Below, in pieces: positions 1 to 5,873 of a stretch of 9,241 nucleotides of DNA. The notes beneath the pieces were generated by a model. It saw nothing but the letters and a program-made list of their open reading frames with translations. It was not told where the DNA came from and made no database searches. Made by a program: the position numbers and the translations under genes. Positions within the stretch are counted from its first letter, which is position 1. The number at the start of each line of letters is the position of its first letter. The DNA comes from Paracoccaceae bacterium (GTDB lineage: Bacteria; Pseudomonadota; Alphaproteobacteria; Rhodobacterales; Rhodobacteraceae): the NCBI GenBank assembly GCA_030626365.1, contig DAOUPC010000093.1, positions 1 through 9,241 on the forward strand, given 5' to 3'.

Positions 1-493
1 CCGCATCAAACTGCGGTCCCCTCAGCCCCTCGGGGTCACTGGCGGAAAACGCCTGTGCCTCGGCCCCGTTCGGCCATATCAACTTGCGCTCGCTGGCTTT
101 CCAGACCGGCTTTCGGTCGGGCGGAGAGCAGGCCAGTATCCCGCTGTCCCCCTTGATCATCACATCGCGCACCTGATCATATGTTTCGCCCACAAGCGCC
201 ACCCGCCGCGCGCGCCCCTTGTCCATCGGCTTGCTTCCCTCGACCTGTGCGCGGACCCACTCGGCCCCGGCGCGGGTCTTGCCGGCCCCCCGTCCCCCCA
301 GAATCACCCAAGACCGCCAATCCCCTTCGGGGGGCAACTGATGATCCATCGCCCAGAACTCGAACAAAAAAGGGAGAGCGCACAGCTCTCCCTCCCCCAG
401 GTCACTCAGAAATTCATCCCGTACCCGCGCAGGCGCGCAGGCGAGCCAATCTGCACCCGATCTCAGTTCTGGCCTGCTCAAGATCAAGGGCAT
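1..493 (-). CDS. GTA/phage terminase large subunit (TerL), N-terminal part, cut by the window edge
   Basis: This is the packaging motor ATPase and nuclease of a phage-like particle. It pumps DNA into the prohead and cuts it when the head is full. Only the first 164 codons are present, and the gene runs off the left edge. The Walker A motif GGRGAGKTRAGAEW starts at residue 66, with Lys72 and Thr73 as the nucleotide-binding pair. It is preceded by a FEFWAMDHQLPPEGDWR stretch and followed by VALVGETYDQVRDVM and GDSGILACSPPDRKP, a set I associate with the Rhodobacterales GTA gene 2 product. The chosen start is the ATG at 493, with AAGGGGG two bases upstream. The next in-frame ATG (349) would remove the conserved FEFW segment. 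The gene overlaps terS by 80 nt, which suggests translational coupling. The nuclease domain and the Walker B residues lie outside the window. The family is secure; assignment to a GTA rather than a complete prophage rests on similarity remembered from RcGTA. Confidence 0.92.
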   Translation of the reverse strand, partial: MPLILSRPELRSGADWLACAPARVRDEFLSDLGEGELCALPFLFEFWAMDHQLPPEGDWRSWVILGGRGAGKTRAGAEWVRAQVEGSKPMDKGRARRVALVGETYDQVRDVMIKGDSGILACSPPDRKPVWKASERKLIWPNGAEAQAFSASDPEGLRGPQFDA

Positions 494-746
494 AGCCCCC
501 TTGGGCAATACCGGATTGTTTGTTGTGATACTCGACAAGGTTCACCTCCACTTTCTGGCAGGACCGGATCAGGCCATCGACCTGTCCCACCTGCCTGGTG
601 CCATCTACAAAATCTGCATCCTCCCCGGCCTCAATCTGCGTTCGCAGGTCTTCTGCCCGCCGCCGCAAGTTGCTAAGCGAATCCTCCAAAGACCGTAAAA
701 GGTCGGCGGTTCTGGAAATTCGGTCATCCGGGGTAATCAAAGTCAT
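414..746 (-). CDS. GTA terminase small subunit (TerS, gp1-like), 110 aa
   Basis: This small acidic, helical protein lies immediately upstream of, and overlaps, the large terminase gene, the usual place for a small terminase. Residues 8-42 (DRISRTADLLRSLEDSLSNL and following) have the heptad pattern of a long amphipathic or coiled-coil helix, and residues 50-80 form a second helical stretch. No helix-turn-helix is visible. This agrees with the GTA family, in which gp1 was identified as TerS and packages host DNA with little sequence specificity (recalled from work on R. capsulatus). The chosen start is the ATG at 746, with GAGG about 12 nt upstream. An in-frame GTG at 764 would add six residues (MRSSRH) and sits inside a perfect palindrome, so it is less likely. 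A promoter and a strong intrinsic terminator lie directly upstream, so expression may need read-through. Function is inferred from position, size and remembered sequence similarity. Confidence 0.8.
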   Translation of the reverse strand: MTLITPDDRISRTADLLRSLEDSLSNLRRRAEDLRTQIEAGEDADFVDGTRQVGQVDGLIRSCQKVEVNLVEYHNKQSGIAQGGYALDLEQARTEIGCRLARLRACAGTG

Positions 747-755
747 ATGTCTGCT

Positions 756-777
756 GGACCTCACGCGTGAATGGTCC
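756..777 (-). promoter_or_regulatory. Palindrome TCACGCGTGA inside a GGACC/GGTCC inverted repeat, just before terS
   Basis: TCACGCGTGA (761-770) is a perfect 10-bp palindrome. It is flanked by GGACC (756-760) and GGTCC (773-777), giving a nested inverted repeat that ends 10 nt upstream of the terS ATG at 746. On the transcript it could fold over the GAGG (minus strand, 760-763 region) that is the only purine-rich Shine-Dalgarno candidate for terS. On DNA it could be an operator. The symmetry is visible; its role is unknown. Confidence 0.45.
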
Positions 778-793
778 CCGCACGACAGAAACG

Positions 794-826
794 AAAAAAC
801 GACCGACAGGAATTACCCTGCGGTCG
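794..826 (-). terminator. Strong intrinsic terminator between mltG and terS
   Basis: On the minus strand a 10-bp stem with a single bulged U forms between 817-826 and 800-810 (CGACCG-CAGG against CCTG-U-CGGTCG). It has a 6-nt loop (811-816) and is followed at once by six U residues (794-799). This is a textbook Rho-independent terminator in the same orientation as mltG and the GTA genes. It lies about 130 nt after the mltG stop, about 20 nt after the start site predicted from the 855-883 promoter, and 47 nt before the terS ATG. It may end the mltG operon, act as an attenuator of the GTA operon, or do both. Confidence 0.85.
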
Positions 827-854
827 CTTGTCCACTTCTTCTAGCCTGACACAA

Positions 855-883
855 CCTATACGCGAAACCGTTCGCTGAGTCAA
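855..883 (-). promoter_or_regulatory. Sigma-70-type promoter reading toward the GTA terminase genes
   Basis: On the minus strand, TTGACT (878-883) and TATAGG (855-860) are separated by exactly 17 nt, close to the housekeeping consensus. A start near 848 is expected. The spacer carries an inverted repeat GCGAA-CGGT-TTCGC (862-875) that could bind a regulator, and the -35 hexamer overlaps a GACTC (GANTC, CcrM-type) site. No other promoter of this quality was found between mltG and terS. Transcripts would reach the terminator at 794-826 after about 50 nt. Confidence 0.65.
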
Positions 884-920
884 GCGATTGCGCATCAGGC
901 AGATCGCCTAACCGTCCGAT

Positions 921-935
921 ATATTTACCAAATAT
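921..935 (-). promoter_or_regulatory. AT-rich palindrome ATATTT-GGT-AAATAT, possible activator or bending site
   Basis: This is a perfect 6+3+6 inverted repeat in the middle of an AT-rich patch (about 917-937) in otherwise GC-rich DNA. Its centre is about 80 bp upstream of the predicted start near 848, a usual position for an activator or a DNA-bending protein such as IHF. I found no good match to the remembered IHF consensus (WATCAA-N4-TTR). The role is unproven. Confidence 0.4.
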
Positions 936-955
936 TCAGGTTTTCACCCGCCGAC

Positions 956-2125
956 TCAGTTATCCGCCCCTGCCTTCTCGGCCTTCTCGGCCTCGATCTT
1001 GCGCCATGCAGCGACGTTGCGGTTATGCTCTTGCAGGGTGCTGGCAAACGCGTGCCCGCCAGTCCCGTCTGCCACAAAGAACACAAAATCCGTTTCATCA
1101 GGGTGCGCTGCCGCCTCTAGGCTGGCAACACCGGGGTTGGCAATCGGTGTGATCGGCAACCCCTGAATTACATAAGTATTCCAGCGCGTTACTTTCCTAA
1201 GCTCACTGCGCTTCAGACCGCGACCCAGAATCCTCTTACCCTCGGTTATGCCGTAAATAACCGTCGGGTCGGTCTGCAACCGCATGCCCCGGTTCAACCG
1301 GTTCACGAAAACACTGGCCACCTGATCCCGCTCTCGTGACACACCGGTTTCCTTTTCGATGATCGACGCCAGGGTCAACAATTCCTCGGGACTGTCCAAC
1401 GGCAACCCGTCCTGGCGCCCCTCCCAGGCCGCCGCAATCAGCAATGCCTGCTTTTCCTGCATCCTCGCCAAAATATCGACCCGCTTCATACCGGGACCAA
1501 TTTCATACGAATCCGGGGCCAGCATCCCTTCTGCCGGAATATCGGCCACCTCGCCCTCAAGCATATCCATCGCCTTCAGTGCCTCGACCACCTGCCAGCT
1601 GGTCACGCCCTCGGCCATGGCAATGCGATACCTGGTATCACGGTCGGCGCGCACGCGCGTGTATTCACCCGGTGCCTCGTCCTGCGTCAGGTTGAACTCG
1701 GCCTTCTTGACAAACGCGTTGGTCGCTGGCTCCAGCTCTCGCACCTGTGCCAATGTGCGTGTCACGCCAACCCGAAACACCACCTCGGTGCCGCAGGAAC
1801 TGGCCCCGCCACGGGTCACCTGATCGACGATCCCGGCCATCGATGCGCCGGGCTGCACCAGAAAGCTGCCGGCCTTCAGATGGCCAGCCTTGTCCGTATA
1901 ATCCGCCCCGACCCGAAAGATCGCCGCGCTGCTAAGCGCGCCCGCCTTTTCCAGATCGCGGCTGACCCGTGCCATGCTTGCCCCGCGTTCGACCCTCAGA
2001 CAGATCGCGGCCTCAAGCGGCCCCTCGGCCACATACTGCTTTTTTCCCCACAGGATCATCCCGGCCAGCAAAAACAGAGCCACCGCCAGAATGGTTATCA
2101 TATTGGACGCCAGGCTGCGCCACAT
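956..2125 (-). CDS. mltG: Endolytic murein transglycosylase MltG (YceG-like), 389 aa
   Basis: MltG is an inner-membrane lytic transglycosylase that cuts nascent glycan strands within the chain and so helps set their length. Residues 9-27 form the single N-terminal membrane anchor, and the rest is periplasmic. A LysM-like region spans roughly residues 40-110, and the YceG catalytic domain roughly 110-375. The signature ASIIEKETG is at 253-261, where the first Glu (257) corresponds to the catalytic Glu I recall as E218 in E. coli. It is followed by VASVFVNRLNRGMRLQTDP and by NTYVIQGLPITPIANPG. The tail is charged (EAEKAEKAGADN). The chosen start is the ATG at 2125, which overlaps the fabF stop as TGATG and has GGAAGG seven bases upstream. 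The GTG at 2128 is an alternative one codon longer. fabF followed by mltG resembles the E. coli fabF-pabC-mltG order without pabC. A terminator lies 130 nt downstream. Confidence 0.95.
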   Translation of the reverse strand: MWRSLASNMITILAVALFLLAGMILWGKKQYVAEGPLEAAICLRVERGASMARVSRDLEKAGALSSAAIFRVGADYTDKAGHLKAGSFLVQPGASMAGIVDQVTRGGASSCGTEVVFRVGVTRTLAQVRELEPATNAFVKKAEFNLTQDEAPGEYTRVRADRDTRYRIAMAEGVTSWQVVEALKAMDMLEGEVADIPAEGMLAPDSYEIGPGMKRVDILARMQEKQALLIAAAWEGRQDGLPLDSPEELLTLASIIEKETGVSRERDQVASVFVNRLNRGMRLQTDPTVIYGITEGKRILGRGLKRSELRKVTRWNTYVIQGLPITPIANPGVASLEAAAHPDETDFVFFVADGTGGHAFASTLQEHNRNVAAWRKIEAEKAEKAGADN

Positions 2126-3390
2126 CACTTGACCTTCCCGAACACAACGCTCGCATTGGTGCCGCCAAAGCCAAACGAATTGGACAGCGCCACATCGATC
2201 TTTCGCTCTCGTTTCACGTTCGGGGCCAGATCGATTGGTGTCTCGACCGCCTGATTATCCAGGTTGATCGTCGGCGGGGCCACCTGATCACGAATTGCCA
2301 GGATCGAGAAAATCGCCTCAATCGCCCCGGCCGCGCCCAACAGGTGCCCGGTGCATGATTTGGTCGAGGACATGGTTACATTCCCCGCCGCATCGCCCAG
2401 CAACCGCTCAACCGCGCTCAGCTCGATCGTGTCGGCCATCGTGCTGGTACCATGTGCGTTGATGTAATCCACGTCCTTTGGCTCCAGCCCGGCATTGCCC
2501 AGTGCGGCGCGCATCGAACGCTCTCCGCCTTCGCCGGTCTCGGACGGGGCGGTGATGTGATAGGCATCGCCCGACAGACCATACCCCAGAACCTCGGCGT
2601 AAATCTTGGCCCCGCGTGCCTTGGCGTGTTCGTATTCTTCCAGAACCACCACACCGGCCCCCTCGCCCATCACGAACCCGTCGCGGTCGGCGTCATAGGG
2701 GCGGCTGGCCGCTTTCGGATCATCCGCATATTTGGTGCTTAGCGCCCGGCAGGCGTTGAACCCGGCAATGCCAATCTCGCAGATTGCCGCTTCGGCACCG
2801 CCTGCAATCATCACATCCGCGTCGCCATACTGGATCAGCCGGCTGGCATCACCAATGGCATGCGCGCCCGTGGAACAGGCCGTCACAACCGAATGGTTCG
2901 GCCCCTTGAAACCGAACCGGATACCCACCTGCCCGGAAATCAGATTGATCAGCGCGCCGGGAATAAAGAACGGCGAAACCCGGCGTGGCCCGCGTTCCTT
3001 GATCAGAATCGCCGTGTCGGCGATTGAGCCCAACCCGCCAATGCCCGACCCGATCATCACGCCGGTGCGCAACCGGTCCTCTTCGGCCTCGGGCGTCCAG
3101 CCGGCATCCTTGACCGCCATCTCGGCAGCCACGATGCCATACAGGATAAAATCGCCAATCTTGCGCTGTTCCTTGGGCGACAGCCACGCATTGGGGTCAA
3201 ACGTTCCGTTCGTCCCGTCACCACGCGGAACCTCGCAGGCATAGGTTGTGCCAACCCCACTTTCGACCGCATCAAACAATGTGATCGGCCCGGCCCCCGA
3301 CTGCCCGTCCAGCAACCGTGACCAGCTTTCCTCAACGCCGCACGCCAATGGCGTAACCAGCCCCAGTCCGGTGACAACAACTCTGCGCAT
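2125..3390 (-). CDS. fabF: 3-oxoacyl-[acyl-carrier-protein] synthase II (FabF), 421 aa
   Basis: FabF condenses malonyl-ACP with acyl-ACP in the elongation step of type II fatty acid synthesis in the cytoplasm. The catalytic triad is complete: Cys172 in TACSTGAHAIG, His313 in NAHGTSTMADTIE and His349 in TSTKSCTGHLLGAAGAIE. The C-terminal NSFGFGGTN (404-412) contains the gating Phe. The length is slightly above E. coli FabF (about 413 aa). The Cys-His-His arrangement and the length favour FabF over FabB, though alphaproteobacteria can carry extra synthases. The chosen start is the ATG at 3390 giving MRRVVVTGLG, the normal family N-terminus, with GAGG seven bases upstream. An in-frame extension to 3456 has no family counterpart. 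The gene overlaps mltG by one base and follows acpP after a terminator, so it probably has its own promoter. Confidence 0.97.
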   Translation of the reverse strand: MRRVVVTGLGLVTPLACGVEESWSRLLDGQSGAGPITLFDAVESGVGTTYACEVPRGDGTNGTFDPNAWLSPKEQRKIGDFILYGIVAAEMAVKDAGWTPEAEEDRLRTGVMIGSGIGGLGSIADTAILIKERGPRRVSPFFIPGALINLISGQVGIRFGFKGPNHSVVTACSTGAHAIGDASRLIQYGDADVMIAGGAEAAICEIGIAGFNACRALSTKYADDPKAASRPYDADRDGFVMGEGAGVVVLEEYEHAKARGAKIYAEVLGYGLSGDAYHITAPSETGEGGERSMRAALGNAGLEPKDVDYINAHGTSTMADTIELSAVERLLGDAAGNVTMSSTKSCTGHLLGAAGAIEAIFSILAIRDQVAPPTINLDNQAVETPIDLAPNVKRERKIDVALSNSFGFGGTNASVVFGKVK

Positions 3391-3514
3391 GTCCTGCCCT
3401 CTTGCCTTTTTTGCCATTACGGCGATTTGCGTTCCATCAAACCAAAGAGGCATCATTCGCCCGCCCTTGGGTTGAATGACGATTCACCTCAAACGTAAAA
3501 CGCTTTAGCCAATG

Positions 3515-3544
3515 TTCATACCCCGCCCAAGGGCATGGGGGCAA
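3515..3544 (-). promoter_or_regulatory. Weak promoter candidate for fabF-mltG
   Basis: TTGCCC (3539-3544) and TATGAA (3515-3520) on the minus strand are separated by 18 nt, about 125 nt upstream of the fabF ATG. A promoter is expected here because the acpP terminator (3630-3661) isolates fabF, but the -10 match is only four of six. The spacer holds an imperfect inverted repeat (CCCC-AT-GCCC / GGGC-GGGG). Nothing else was recognised in the 297-bp acpP-fabF gap. Confidence 0.3.
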
Positions 3545-3629
3545 GGGTTCAGCGCCACCCACCCCGCGTGCCCCGGGCGCTTTTCGGCCACACGACCCAC
3601 CCGATGCGGGTTTTACCCCCACCAGACGT

Positions 3630-3661
3630 AAAAACGGCGCCTCCCGCTTAGGAAGACGCCG
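3630..3661 (-). terminator. Intrinsic terminator downstream of acpP
   Basis: An 11-bp stem forms between 3651-3661 and 3635-3645 with a 5-nt loop (3646-3650), followed by five U on the minus strand (3630-3634). The two imperfect positions are A·C on the plus strand and become G·U wobbles in minus-strand RNA. The hairpin is therefore continuous only in the acpP direction. It begins 26 nt after the acpP stop codon. Confidence 0.85.
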
Positions 3662-3687
3662 CTTTTGCAATCAAATTTCTGGTCCGA

Positions 3688-3921
3688 TCAGGACGCTTCG
3701 GTGATGAACTTAACTGCATCGCCAAATGTCTGGATGGTCTCGGCCGCATCATCCGGGATCTCGATACCGAACTCTTCTTCAAAGGCCATGACCAACTCGA
3801 CCGTGTCCAGGCTGTCGGCACCAAGATCGTCGATGAACGACGCGTTCTCGGTTACTTTGTCTTCTTCAACACCCAGGTGCTCTACAACGATCTTCTTTAC
3901 GCGGTCTGCGACGTCGCTCAT
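3688..3921 (-). CDS. acpP: Acyl carrier protein AcpP, 77 aa
   Basis: AcpP carries growing acyl chains as thioesters on a 4'-phosphopantetheine arm during fatty acid synthesis, and it also donates acyl groups for lipid A and phospholipids. The attachment site is Ser37 in the invariant motif [20 protein letters not shown]. The protein is highly acidic and has the usual four-helix size (77 aa, as in most bacteria). The N-terminus [18 protein letters not shown] is standard. The ATG at 3921 has GAGGA (3928-3932) six to seven bases upstream. The gene stands alone between an upstream promoter (4072-4099), a leader of about 145 nt and a strong terminator. Separate transcription from fabDG and fabF fits the much larger amount of AcpP that cells need. 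The family call is certain. Confidence 0.99.
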   Translation of the reverse strand: MSDVADRVKKIVVEHLGVEEDKVTENASFIDDLGADSLDTVELVMAFEEEFGIEIPDDAAETIQTFGDAVKFITEAS

Positions 3922-3940
3922 GGTAATTCCTCATTCTTCA

Positions 3941-4071
3941 GGGCCTATTGGCCCGGTTCTGCCCTTGCCCGCTCGGGGTGGCGTGGTTTTGCCCGTCCGG
4001 GCGGCTTGGTCCCGATCGTCCGGGTATGGCAATGCGCGGCCCTTCGGCCCCGCTTGCCCAAATCTGCGCCG
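3941..4071 (-). promoter_or_regulatory. Structured 5' leader of acpP
   Basis: Between the predicted acpP start (about 4065) and the ATG lies a GC-rich leader with several short inverted repeats. GGGCC-AATA-GGCCC (3941-3954) ends just before the Shine-Dalgarno site. GGCC-GAAG-GGCC lies at about 4038-4049, with three further pairs after one mismatch. A GCCCG/CGGGC pair lies near 3991-4002. None has a U tract. They may stabilise the abundant acpP mRNA or influence translation. No known riboswitch class was recognised. Confidence 0.35.
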
Positions 4072-4099
4072 CCTATATCACAGACCGCGACTTAGGCAA
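4072..4099 (-). promoter_or_regulatory. Predicted promoter of acpP
   Basis: On the minus strand, TTGCCT (4094-4099) and TATAGG (4072-4077) are 16 nt apart, starting 28 nt after the fabG stop. This is a reasonable sigma-70 match and places a start near 4065. A similar TTGCCC-N16-TATATG occurs upstream of rpsF. Confidence 0.5.
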
Positions 4100-4126
4100 A
4101 CGCTTTCACGTCCGGCCATCTCAGGC

Positions 4127-4864
4127 CTACAACATGGCCATACCGCCGTTCACATGCAAGGTGGTTCCGGTAACATAGGCCGCCTCGGGGCTGGCAAGGT
4201 ACAGAACGGCGGCGGCAATTTCACCCGGCTCACCCATGCGGCCCGCCGGTATCTGGCCCAAAATCCCGGACTTTTGGTCATCGCTCAGCTTGTCGGTCAT
4301 CGCCGTGGCGATAAAGCCCGGCGCAACCGCATTGACCGTGATACCCCGGCTGGCCACCTCATAGGCCAGCGATTTTGACATGCCAATCATCCCCGCCTTG
4401 GATGCGGCATAGTTGGCCTGCCCCGGATTACCGGTCGCCCCCACCACCGACGAAATATTGACGATGCGTCCCCAGCGGGCCTTCATCATGCCCCGGATCA
4501 CGCCCTTGCACAGCTTGAACGTCGAGGTCAGGTTCACATCCAGAACACTTTGCCAGTCATCATCCGACATGCGCATAAACAGGTTATCGCGGGTAATCCC
4601 GGCATTGTTGACCATAATATCAACAGCCCCCATCGCCTCTATCGCCTGCTTGGGCAGGGCCGTAACCGCCTCAAAATCGCTAAGGTTACAGGGCAGAACA
4701 TGCGCCCGCTCGCCCAGTTCGCCGGCCAGCGCCTCAAGCGGCTCAACCCGTGTGCCCGACAGACCAACACTGGCCCCCGCGCCGTGCAACACGCGGGCAA
4801 TATCCCCACCAATGCCACCAGAAGCCCCGGTTATAAGTGCGCTTTTTCCTGTTAAATCAAACAT
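4127..4864 (-). CDS. fabG: 3-oxoacyl-[acyl-carrier-protein] reductase FabG, 245 aa
   Basis: FabG is the NADPH-dependent short-chain dehydrogenase that reduces 3-ketoacyl-ACP to 3-hydroxyacyl-ACP, the first reduction of each elongation cycle. The Rossmann glycine motif TGASGGIG is at residues 12-19, and NNAG at 86-89. The active-site tetrad is complete: Asn111, Ser139 in NISSVVG, Tyr152 and Lys156 in YAASK. VAPGFIATAMT and the C-terminal HVNGGMAML are typical of FabG rather than of SDRs in general. The length matches E. coli FabG (244 aa). The start at 4864 lies three bases after the fabD stop with AAGG inside the fabD end, so the two genes are very probably cotranscribed and translationally coupled. 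No clear terminator follows before acpP. Confidence 0.97.
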   Translation of the reverse strand: MFDLTGKSALITGASGGIGGDIARVLHGAGASVGLSGTRVEPLEALAGELGERAHVLPCNLSDFEAVTALPKQAIEAMGAVDIMVNNAGITRDNLFMRMSDDDWQSVLDVNLTSTFKLCKGVIRGMMKARWGRIVNISSVVGATGNPGQANYAASKAGMIGMSKSLAYEVASRGITVNAVAPGFIATAMTDKLSDDQKSGILGQIPAGRMGEPGEIAAAVLYLASPEAAYVTGTTLHVNGGMAML

Positions 4865-4867
4865 ATC

Positions 4868-5821
4868 TCAGCCTTGTTTAAAGTGTTCAGCGGCCTTGGC
4901 CACATCGTCTGGTGTACCAATCGCACGGGTTGCAATCGCCCGGTCAATCCGCCGGATCATCCCCGACAACGCCTTGCCTGCGCCGATTTCCCAAATCTCG
5001 TCCACGCCAGCGGCCCCCATCGCCAGAACCGACTCACGCCAGCGTACCGATCCTGTCACCTGTTCAACCAACAGCGCGCGTATTTCATCAGGGTCGCTCA
5101 CGATCCCGGCGCGCACATTGGCCACCAGCGGCACGGCAGGTGCCTTGATCGCGGTTTCGGACAGGGCCTGTTCCATCTCTCGGGCGGCGGGCTCCATCAG
5201 GGCGCAATGAAACGGCGCACTGACCGGCAGCAATATCGCCCGCTTGGCCCCTTTGGCCTTGGCCAGATCCACCGCGCGTTCAACCGCCGCCTTGTGGCCC
5301 GACACCACCACCTGGGCCGGATCATTGTCATTGGCCGCCTGACAGACCTCGCCCCCGGCACCCCCGGCGGCCTCGGCGGCAACATCCTGCACCGCCGCCA
5401 GGTCCAGCCCCAGAACCGCGGCCATCGCCCCGACCCCCACCGGCACCGCGCGCTGCATCGCCAGACCCCGTGTGCGCAACAACCGCGCCGTATCCGCCAG
5501 ACTGATCGCGCCCGCCGCCGCCAGCGCCGAATATTCACCCAGCGAATGACCCGCCACCATGGCCGCATCCATCACGGTGACGCCCTCGGCCTCAAGTGCG
5601 CGCATCGTGGCAATGGACGTGGCCATCAGGGCCGGTTGCGCATTCTGCGTCAGGGTCAGCTCTGCAATATCCCCGTTCCAGATCAGATCGCTCAGGTTTT
5701 CACCCAGCGCCGCATCCACTTCGTCAAAAACCGCCCTGGCCGCCGGATAGGCATCGGCCAGCGCCTTGCCCATGCCAATGGCCTGTGCGCCCTGTCCGGG
5801 AAATACAAATGCTGTTGTCAT
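4868..5821 (-). CDS. fabD: Malonyl-CoA:ACP transacylase FabD, 317 aa
   Basis: FabD transfers malonyl from malonyl-CoA to AcpP and so supplies the two-carbon extender unit to FabF and FabH. The N-terminal FVFPGQGAQ (residues 5-13) provides the oxyanion hole. The nucleophile Ser93 is in AGHSLGEYSAL. Arg118, which binds the malonyl carboxylate, is in RTRGLAMQ, and the catalytic His206 is in APFHCALM. The VEQVTGSVRWRESV and IGAGKALSGMIRR blocks near the C-terminus are also typical. Length is near the usual 308-317 aa. The start at 5821 has GAGG seven bases upstream. It is the first gene of the fabD-fabG pair. fabH and plsX, which precede fabD in E. coli, are absent here. A 15-bp tandem repeat lies 23-52 nt upstream. 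Confidence 0.98.
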   Translation of the reverse strand: MTTAFVFPGQGAQAIGMGKALADAYPAARAVFDEVDAALGENLSDLIWNGDIAELTLTQNAQPALMATSIATMRALEAEGVTVMDAAMVAGHSLGEYSALAAAGAISLADTARLLRTRGLAMQRAVPVGVGAMAAVLGLDLAAVQDVAAEAAGGAGGEVCQAANDNDPAQVVVSGHKAAVERAVDLAKAKGAKRAILLPVSAPFHCALMEPAAREMEQALSETAIKAPAVPLVANVRAGIVSDPDEIRALLVEQVTGSVRWRESVLAMGAAGVDEIWEIGAGKALSGMIRRIDRAIATRAIGTPDDVAKAAEHFKQG

Positions 5822-5843
5822 TCAAGTGCCTCGTCTGCTCTGT

Positions 5844-5873
5844 GGTTTTTCATGGCGTGGTTTTCCATGGTGT
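5844..5873. repeat. 15-bp tandem direct repeat, two copies, upstream of fabD
   Basis: GGTTTTTCATGGCGT (5844-5858) and GGTTTTCCATGGTGT (5859-5873) are adjacent copies matching at 13 of 15 positions, 23-52 nt before the fabD ATG. They fall in the fabD leader or core promoter, and no clear promoter hexamers were found around them. They could be paired regulator half-sites or a slippage product. Confidence 0.6.

Noticed and set aside
747..764. GTG start at 764 for terS, adding six residues
   Set aside because: It lies inside the palindrome, has no clear ribosome site, and the shorter MTLITPDDR start looks more natural for the family.
907..914. CTAACCGT as a CtrA half-site near the GTA promoter
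   Set aside because: It matches only six of eight bases of the half-site I remember and has no second TTAA at the right distance.
3391..3456. In-frame upstream extension of fabF (MMPLWFDGTQ...)
   Set aside because: The family starts at MRRVVVTGLG, and a good Shine-Dalgarno precedes the ATG at 3390.
3665..4378. Plus-strand open frame of 237 codons
   Set aside because: It is antisense to acpP and the end of fabG, both certain, and its translation has a low-complexity shadow composition.
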